Assembly (NCBI GenBank): GCA_045604545.1
Contig: JAZUOG010000038.1
Span: 1 to 54,635, forward strand
Direction: 5' to 3'
Origin: RGIG1959 sp045604545
Lineage (GTDB): Bacteria > Bacillota > Clostridia > Oscillospirales > Acutalibacteraceae
DNA: 54,635 nt
In this document: in pieces, positions 49,279-54,635 of the stretch
How the letters are laid out: the number at the start of each line of letters is the position of its first letter
Numbering within the stretch: position 1 is the first letter of the stretch
The notes under the pieces: model-generated
Database searches by the model: none
What the model was told of the DNA's origin: nothing
What the model saw: the letters and a program-made list of their open reading frames with translations, nothing else
Made by a program: the position numbers and the translations under genes

Positions 49279-51483
49279 ATGTCTATGAGCAAACTTGAGA
49301 CCTTTGAGTCCTACAAAGTGTTCGAAACGACCCTTGCCGGTCGTCCGCTGGTCGTGGAGACCGGCAAAGTGGCACAGCTTGCCAACGGCTCCTGCCTTGT
49401 GCGCTACGGCGAAACCGTCGTGCTGTGCGCCGTGACCGCGTCCGCGAAGCCCCGCGAGGGTGTTGACTTCTTCCCGATGTCTGTTGACTACGAAGAGAAG
49501 CTGTATGCTGTCGGTCGTATCCCCGGCTCCTTCCAGCGCCGTGAGGGCCGTCCGTCCGAAAAAGCGATCCTCACCTCCCGCGTGATCGACCGCCCCATTC
49601 GTCCGCTGTTCCCCAAGGATATGCGCAATGACGTGTCCATCGTCTGCACCGTCATGTCCGTTGACCCCGACTGCCCGCCCGAGACCACCGCGATGATCGC
49701 CGCTTCCATCGGTATCTCCATCTCCGATATCCCGTGGGCAGGCCCCATCTCCGGCGTTGTTGTCGGTCTTGTTGACGGCAAGTTCGTCATCAACCCGACC
49801 GCCGAGCAGGAGAAGGTTTCCGACATGCACGTCACCGTCGCTTCCACCGCCGATCTGGTTGCCATGATCGAAGCAGGTGCGAACGAGGTTGACGACGAGA
49901 CCATGTTTGACGGTATCATGGCGGGTCATGAGGCCAACCAGCAGATCGTCAAGTTCATCAACGAGATCGTTGCCGAGATCGGCAAGCCGAAGTTCGAGTT
50001 TACTTCCAACGATCCCGATCCCGATATGTACGAAGCCATCAAGGAATTCGCCATTGAGGACATCAAGCTCGCCCTCGACACCGATGACAAGCGCATTCGT
50101 GACGAGCGTCTGAAGCCCGTCTATGAGGCGGTTCATGCGAAGTTTGATGAGGAGTATGCCGATCAGATCGAAAAGATCGACGAGTGCCTCTACAAGCTGC
50201 AGAAATTCGTCGTGCGCCGCTGGCTGCTCGACGAAGGCAAGCGTGTTGACGGTCGCGGCATCGACGATATCCGTCCGCTCGCTTCCGAAGTCGGCGTGCT
50301 GCCCCGCGTGCACGGCTCGGGTCTCTTCACCCGCGGTCAGACGCAGGTCCTCACCATCGCGACCCTCGGCTCCACCAAGGACGCCCAGCTTCTCGACGGT
50401 ATCGACAACGAGACCGAAAAGCGCTACATGCATCACTACAACTTCCCGTCCTACTCGGTCGGCGAGACCAAGCCCTCCCGCGGCCCCGGCCGTCGTGAGA
50501 TCGGTCACGGTGCTCTGGCGGAGCGCGCTCTGCTCCCCGTGATCCCGAGTGTGGAAGAGTTCCCCTATACCATTCGTCTTGTCAGTGAGGTCGTGTCCTC
50601 CAACGGCTCCACCTCGCAGGGCTCCATCTGCGGCTCGACGCTCGCTCTGATGGACGCCGGTGTGCCGATCAAGGCTCCCGTTGCGGGTATCTCCTGCGGT
50701 CTCGTGACCGAGGGTGACCGTTTCATGACCATGGTCGACATTCAGGGCCTCGAAGACTTCTTCGGCGACATGGAGTTCAAGGTCGGCGGTACCAAGAAGG
50801 GTATCACCGCGATCCAGATGGACCTCAAAGTGCACGGCCTGACTCCCGCCATCATCAAAGAGGCGCTGGCGAAGACCCACAAGGCACGTGATTACATCCT
50901 CGATGAAATCATGCTCAAGGCGATCCCCGCTCCCCGTGAGGAGCTGTCGAAGTGGGCACCCAAGATGCTGTCCACCAAGATCGATGTGGACAAGATCCGC
51001 GAAGTCATCGGTAAGGGCGGCGCGGTCATTCAGAAGATCTGCGCCGAGTGCAACTGTAACGTTGACGTGCAGGAGGACGGCTCCATCTTTATCACCGCCG
51101 TGGACATTGACGATGCCCGCCGTGCGCTGTCCGTCATCGAGACCATCGCGAAGGATCCCGAGATCGGCGCGATCTACAAGGGTCGCGTGACCCGTCTGAT
51201 GACCTTCGGTGCGTTCGTGGAGATCGCTCCCGGCAAGGAAGGCCTTGTGCACATCAGCAAGCTGGATCTCAAGCGCGTGGAGAAGGTCGAAGATGTGGTC
51301 GCTGTCGGCGATGAAGTCATCGTGAAGGTGACCGAGATCGACGAGCAGGGCAGAATCAACCTGTCCCGCCGCGATGCGCTCATTCAGATCGAGGGTCTGA
51401 CTCCCGAAGAGGACGACTCCGCTCCCGAAGGCGGTCGCCCGCCCCGCCGCAACCGCGACGGCAACCGTCCGCGCCGTCATTGA
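49279..51483 (+). CDS. pnp: Polynucleotide phosphorylase
   Basis: A 734-residue PNPase of normal length: two RNase PH domains (GRREGRPSEKAILTSRVIDRPIRPLFP; GRGIDDIRPLASEVGVLPRVHGSGLFTRGQTQ; GRREIGHGALAERAL), a KH domain (IREVIGKGGAVIQKICAE) and an S1 domain (YKGRVTRLMTFGAFVEIAPGKEGLVHIS). It degrades RNA 3'-5' using phosphate. AAAAGGAGG precedes the ATG at 49279; longer upstream frame discarded. Confidence 0.98.
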   Translation: MSMSKLETFESYKVFETTLAGRPLVVETGKVAQLANGSCLVRYGETVVLCAVTASAKPREGVDFFPMSVDYEEKLYAVGRIPGSFQRREGRPSEKAILTSRVIDRPIRPLFPKDMRNDVSIVCTVMSVDPDCPPETTAMIAASIGISISDIPWAGPISGVVVGLVDGKFVINPTAEQEKVSDMHVTVASTADLVAMIEAGANEVDDETMFDGIMAGHEANQQIVKFINEIVAEIGKPKFEFTSNDPDPDMYEAIKEFAIEDIKLALDTDDKRIRDERLKPVYEAVHAKFDEEYADQIEKIDECLYKLQKFVVRRWLLDEGKRVDGRGIDDIRPLASEVGVLPRVHGSGLFTRGQTQVLTIATLGSTKDAQLLDGIDNETEKRYMHHYNFPSYSVGETKPSRGPGRREIGHGALAERALLPVIPSVEEFPYTIRLVSEVVSSNGSTSQGSICGSTLALMDAGVPIKAPVAGISCGLVTEGDRFMTMVDIQGLEDFFGDMEFKVGGTKKGITAIQMDLKVHGLTPAIIKEALAKTHKARDYILDEIMLKAIPAPREELSKWAPKMLSTKIDVDKIREVIGKGGAVIQKICAECNCNVDVQEDGSIFITAVDIDDARRALSVIETIAKDPEIGAIYKGRVTRLMTFGAFVEIAPGKEGLVHISKLDLKRVEKVEDVVAVGDEVIVKVTEIDEQGRINLSRRDALIQIEGLTPEEDDSAPEGGRPPRRNRDGNRPRRH

Positions 51484-51503
51484 TCGGTGAAATGAGAGTA
51501 ACG

Positions 51504-51545
51504 ATGGGGTCGTCGTGTGTGACACGATGACCCCATTTTCATCTG
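51504..51545 (+). terminator. Terminator of rpsO-pnp
   Basis: A long stem beginning ATGGGGTC and ending GACCCCAT, followed by TTTCATCTGTTTT. Confidence 0.8.
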
Positions 51546-51570
51546 TTTTGAAGGAAAGGAGGGCGTGATG

Positions 51571-52830
51571 ATGTCTGCTGTCATGCAAGACGAGCGTCCG
51601 CTTGTGACGAGCTTTGATGAGCTCGAACTGTCCGAGCCGACGCGCAAAGCCCTTGAAAAAATGGGGTTTGAGCAACCCACCGAGGTACAGGCGAAAACCA
51701 TTCCGCTGATGATGGAAGGCTATGACATGATCGCCAAAGCGCCGACAGGCACGGGCAAGACCTGCGCTTTCGGCATTCCGCTCCTCGAGTGCCTCGACCT
51801 CGAATGTACCGACATTCAGGCGGTCGTGGTGTGCCCGACCCGTGAGCTGTGTGTACAGATCACGCAGGAGCTCAGAGACCTTGCCAAGTATCGCCCCGAT
51901 GTCCGCATCGCGAGCATCTACGGCGGTCAGTCGATGGGCAAGCAACTCGACGCACTGAAGAAAAAACCGCATATTGTCGTGGCGACCCCCGGTCGCCTGC
52001 TCGATCACATGAAGCGCCGTACCGCCTACATCGGTAATGTGTACACCGCGGTTCTTGACGAGGCGGACGAGATGCTCAAGATGGGCTTTATCCGCGATGT
52101 GCGTCAGATCCTCCGCGAGACCCCTGCCGATACGCAGGTGGTGATGTTTTCGGCGACCATGTCGCGTGAAGTGATGGACGTGGCGTGGGAATATCAGAAA
52201 AACGCGGTGGAGATCACGGTTGCCGCATCGGGTGAGAACCGCCCGAAGATCGCGCAGTTTGCGATGAATTCGACGGGAGATGCCCGTGTCAAAGACCTCG
52301 GCCGTCTCATTGACACGCTTGCGTTCAAACGCGTGATGGTGTTTTGCAACACCAAATCCACCGTCCGCTGGCTGGATCTGAAGCTCCGCCGCGAGGGACG
52401 CTCAGTCGACTGCCTGCACGGTGATATCCCCCAGTCGCAACGAAACCGCACCATGGCGGCGTTCCGCAAGGGTGATTTCGAGATCATGATCGCGACAGAT
52501 GTGGCCGCCCGCGGCATCGATGTCGATGATGTCGAGGCGGTGTTCAACTTCGACATTCCCGATGAAAACGAATACTATCTGCATCGCATCGGCAGAACGG
52601 GACGCGCCAAGCGTTGCGGCGCGGCGTTCACCTTTATGTCCACCACCATGCCGCATGACGACACCTATCGTCTGCGCGACATCAAGAAATACACCCATTC
52701 CGATATCCTCGACATCGTGTGGAACGAGGACGGACAAGCCGCTCTCAAGGAGGACGGCACGACGGTGGCGGCACTGCTTGAGCAGGGCGCACAGTCGAGA
52801 GTGTATGAGGACGCATCGGGGGACGCATGA
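51571..52830 (+). CDS. DEAD-box ATP-dependent RNA helicase
   Basis: A 419-residue helicase: Q motif region (FDELELSEPTRKALEKMGFEQPTEVQ), APTGTGKT, PTREL, DEAD, SAT, ARGIDV and HRIGRTGRAKR. It unwinds or remodels structured RNA, and helicases of this kind often work with PNPase, its neighbour here. The C-terminal tail is short, so it lacks a CsdA-type RNA-binding extension. ATG 51571 is 8 nt after AGGAGG; ATG 51568 and GTG 51565 are alternatives. It overlaps the next gene by ATGA. Confidence 0.95.
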   Translation: MSAVMQDERPLVTSFDELELSEPTRKALEKMGFEQPTEVQAKTIPLMMEGYDMIAKAPTGTGKTCAFGIPLLECLDLECTDIQAVVVCPTRELCVQITQELRDLAKYRPDVRIASIYGGQSMGKQLDALKKKPHIVVATPGRLLDHMKRRTAYIGNVYTAVLDEADEMLKMGFIRDVRQILRETPADTQVVMFSATMSREVMDVAWEYQKNAVEITVAASGENRPKIAQFAMNSTGDARVKDLGRLIDTLAFKRVMVFCNTKSTVRWLDLKLRREGRSVDCLHGDIPQSQRNRTMAAFRKGDFEIMIATDVAARGIDVDDVEAVFNFDIPDENEYYLHRIGRTGRAKRCGAAFTFMSTTMPHDDTYRLRDIKKYTHSDILDIVWNEDGQAALKEDGTTVAALLEQGAQSRVYEDASGDA

Positions 52831-53024
52831 TGGAAGATCAGGAAATGATGATGCCGGAGCCGGTTAAGCAGCCTGTTCCGCCTCAAAAAAGACCCGTCAC
52901 GCTGTGGGTCGTGTTGCTCGTTGCCGTGATCGCGGCGGTGGTACTGTTGGTGTATCAGAGTGTGGCACCTGCCCAACCCACTCAGGAAGAAGAAGCACCC
53001 ACTGCGGTGTGCGATATGTTGTAA
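52827..53024 (+). CDS. Small single-span membrane protein
   Basis: A 65-residue protein with a Met/Glu/Pro-rich N-terminus, one membrane helix (VTLWVVLLVAVIAAVVLLVYQ) and a short acidic C-terminus. Its ATG overlaps the helicase stop, so it is translationally coupled. Function unknown. Confidence 0.7.
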   Translation: MMEDQEMMMPEPVKQPVPPQKRPVTLWVVLLVAVIAAVVLLVYQSVAPAQPTQEEEAPTAVCDML

Positions 53025-53025
53025 C

Positions 53026-53062
53026 AAAAAAGGAACCATTCAGTCGAATGGTTCCTTTTTTA
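53026..53062 (+). terminator. Terminator after the helicase operon
   Basis: A 16-bp stem AAAAAAGGAACCATTC/GAATGGTTCCTTTTTT. Confidence 0.92.
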
Positions 53063-53074
53063 CGTTATCGTTTG

Positions 53075-53284
53075 AAAGCCTTCTCCTTGAGGAGAAGGTG
53101 CCCCGCAGGGGCGGATGAGGTGGTATCGTTGAACGCGGCAGGAGCACAGCGGACACCGGCGTGTCCGACACCTCATCAGTCTCGCATTCGCTCGACAGCT
53201 TTTCCTCGCCGGAGACGGCAACCCCTTTGTCCGCTTGCGCGGACATTTCCCCTGACAGGGGAATCGCCTCAAGGAGAAGCCTTT
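53075..53284. mobile_element. MITE-like non-coding repeat, 210 bp
   Basis: The ends are 18-bp inverted repeats with one mismatch (aaagccttctccttgagg and cctcaaggagaagccttt). Inside are further inverted blocks (gatgaggtg/cacctcatc, ggggaa/tttcccc). There is no frame with motifs. Such elements are usually spread by a transposase in trans, or act as folded intergenic repeats. Confidence 0.6.
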
Positions 53285-53377
53285 TGGAGATGGTTCAGAA
53301 TATCGTTGCAAACTCCTCTAAAATCTTGATTGATTTCACGGTTGGAATAGCGTAACACTGTACATAGGAGATTTGTA

Positions 53378-54142
53378 TCAATCGAACGAGTTTTCTTTGC
53401 ATATTTTGTGGTATTCTTCTTTAGTTATAATTTCATGTTTTTGAAGAAGGTCGCCAATATATAAATTACAGAGTGGTGAAACTTCAATTGTGGATATAAT
53501 ACCATTACTATTTAGAACTTCCAGAAAAAACGAAATATTAACCGGCAAAGAACGTATATCCTCTTTGCGTGAGTTTTTAACCCAGTCCTTTAATAATAAA
53601 TCTAAATAATATTTGGCACGTAGCTGACCTTCGGTTTCATATGCAAAAATAATTCCAATTATTTGTTGCGCTTTTAGAAAATCTAATTGAATACCATTAT
53701 TATGCGCGTGCGTCAGCATTGTATTGAGATAATCTTCGGCAATTTTACCGGATTGTTTATAAGTAGTAACTAATTTTAAAGGGATATTATTGGAAGTTTG
53801 CTGTCGCTTAGATCGGAGTGCAGATAAAAGAAGTTTTGTGTTTTCGGCGTTTCCACTGTATTTTTCGTATGGCGCCAAACGATCAAACTCCGACAATAGA
53901 TCTATTGTTGTTCTTAAATATTCGGAGTGATTCATATAGTGTTTTGCAGTATGATGATTATATGTTTCATACAAAGAATATACACGAGAATATTCTTGAG
54001 GCGTCAATTTTCTTTTTGCTTCTACTAAATTAATGTTTAGATTGACAATTTGTGATAAAGATAGTTTTGCAGTTCCTCCGTTCTTTATTTTTTGAACGTT
54101 TCGTATTGCTATGATGTTATCCAAGAAAAACAAAACGATCAC
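53378..54142 (-). CDS. Unknown protein, AT-rich gene
   Basis: A 254-residue protein, mostly helical, with a short hydrophobic N-terminus (MIVLFFLDNIIAI). Its GTG at 54142 overlaps the stop of the upstream gene (GTGA) and AGAGG lies just before it. No family recognised. Its base composition is far more AT-rich than the rest of the window, suggesting recent transfer. It forms a coupled pair with the two-helix membrane protein upstream. Confidence 0.7.
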   Translation of the reverse strand: MIVLFFLDNIIAIRNVQKIKNGGTAKLSLSQIVNLNINLVEAKRKLTPQEYSRVYSLYETYNHHTAKHYMNHSEYLRTTIDLLSEFDRLAPYEKYSGNAENTKLLLSALRSKRQQTSNNIPLKLVTTYKQSGKIAEDYLNTMLTHAHNNGIQLDFLKAQQIIGIIFAYETEGQLRAKYYLDLLLKDWVKNSRKEDIRSLPVNISFFLEVLNSNGIISTIEVSPLCNLYIGDLLQKHEIITKEEYHKICKENSFD

Positions 54143-54635
54143 CTCTTTTGTTTATAGCGGATGGAATATTTTTTTGAGTGTGTGAGAATTTCTTGAATCT
54201 TTTGTCTTGTTCGTGAGATTGCAAAGAAAACAAAAGATAAGATAATAAAAAATATTGAGAAATGTAACAGGAGAATATTAGATAATCCGTTAATAATGCT
54301 TATAATTAAAAGAATACTTCCAATCAATAGACTTATAAACAAGCTTACTTGGAGAAGTAGGTCTTTTGAAGTAGAGGTTAGCAAGTTGTCTAACGTAGAG
54401 TCAGGATCCAGGTCATATTTTTGTTTTGCGAGATTATAAGATTTATCTAGTTCTACCATTTCTTCTTGGGACAATTTTAAAGGAGAAGAAAAAACAAGTT
54501 CACAACATTCCACAGCGGATTTATATGCATTAAAGTAAAATTGCGCTTCAATACATTTATTATAATATTTCAGCAAAGATGAGGATATTTTATCTCGGAT
54601 TCCGACATCGATAGCATTGTCAGAGAATAATTGTG
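54139..54635 (-). CDS. Unknown two-helix membrane protein, 5' end cut by the window edge
   Basis: The frame stays open to base 54635, so the start is outside. The visible 165 residues have a helical N-terminal part (YYNKCIEAQFYFNAYKSAVEC), then two adjacent membrane helices (LLLQVSLFISLLIGSILLIIS and ILLLHFSIFFIILSFVFFAIS) and a basic C-terminus. The hairpin-membrane layout resembles SLATT-like (SMODS/TIR-associated) effectors of defence systems, but that comparison rests on layout alone. Coupled to the 254-residue gene by a GTGA overlap. Confidence 0.65.
   Translation of the reverse strand, partial: QLFSDNAIDVGIRDKISSSLLKYYNKCIEAQFYFNAYKSAVECCELVFSSPLKLSQEEMVELDKSYNLAKQKYDLDPDSTLDNLLTSTSKDLLLQVSLFISLLIGSILLIISIINGLSNILLLHFSIFFIILSFVFFAISRTRQKIQEILTHSKKYSIRYKQKR

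Noticed and set aside
49216..52008. Minus-strand 930-codon frame opposite pnp
   Set aside because: Antisense shadow of pnp and of the helicase start; residue composition (His/Asp/Gly/Val-rich) is typical of antisense reading.

Overview
The window looks like chromosomal DNA from a Gram-positive anaerobe of the Clostridia, probably an uncultured gut member of the Ruminococcaceae/Oscillospiraceae group. That reading is inference from gene content and style: G+C-rich coding sequence, sigma-A promoters with a near-fixed 17-bp spacer, strong GGAGG ribosome sites, a dockerin, SH3 and Ig-like surface proteins, GH97 and GH3 glycosidases, and a rimP-nusA-rnpM-ylxQ-infB-rbfA-nrnA operon. I see no rRNA, CRISPR array, integrase or transposase.

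Layout. 1-5100: surface and envelope genes on the minus strand (C-terminal gene remnant, zinc-ribbon/SH3 protein, DUF218 protein, nucleotidyltransferase). 5134-11274: a lower-G+C type I restriction-modification operon (hsdM, hsdS split in two frames, hsdR, ribbon-helix-helix gene) lying just downstream of guaA. 11742-14801: cofE-like gene with a guaA that lacks the glutaminase domain, and a membrane protein. 15023-18783: response regulator, histidine kinase and HtrA protease, resembling a CssRS-HtrA envelope stress unit. 18820-21293: an Rhs remnant with a nonsense codon, two orphan surface genes and several dispersed repeats. 21294-28027: a lipoprotein-like gene, then the nusA-infB translation/transcription operon. 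28186-32677: membrane protein, aroK-aroE, acpP, surface 5'-nucleotidase. 32710-36709: GDSL, DUF4358, MBOAT and DHHW genes, which look like a cell-surface O-acetylation operon. 36848-40404: GH97 glycosidase and a protein with an ECF-sigma-like N-terminus joined through a membrane segment to an extracellular cyclophilin. 40651-42198: pssA-psd for phosphatidylethanolamine. 42233-47654: GH3 glycosidase and a dockerin-bearing metallophosphoesterase. 47824-53024: DUF3784-like protein, tRNA-Arg, rpsO, pnp, DEAD-box helicase and a small membrane protein. 53075-53284: a MITE-like repeat. 53378-54635: two AT-rich genes of unknown function, the second cut by the window edge.

The most notable points are: (1) hsdS is interrupted exactly at a GACA tetranucleotide tract, so loss of one unit would restore a full two-domain specificity subunit, next to a 3 x 12-bp TAEL-type spacer repeat; (2) the sigma-like/transmembrane/cyclophilin fusion; (3) the metallophosphoesterase frame, which has no stop before its own terminator hairpin; (4) the glutaminase-less GuaA paired with a CofE-like ligase. 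All product names come from reading motifs by eye; no database search was made.
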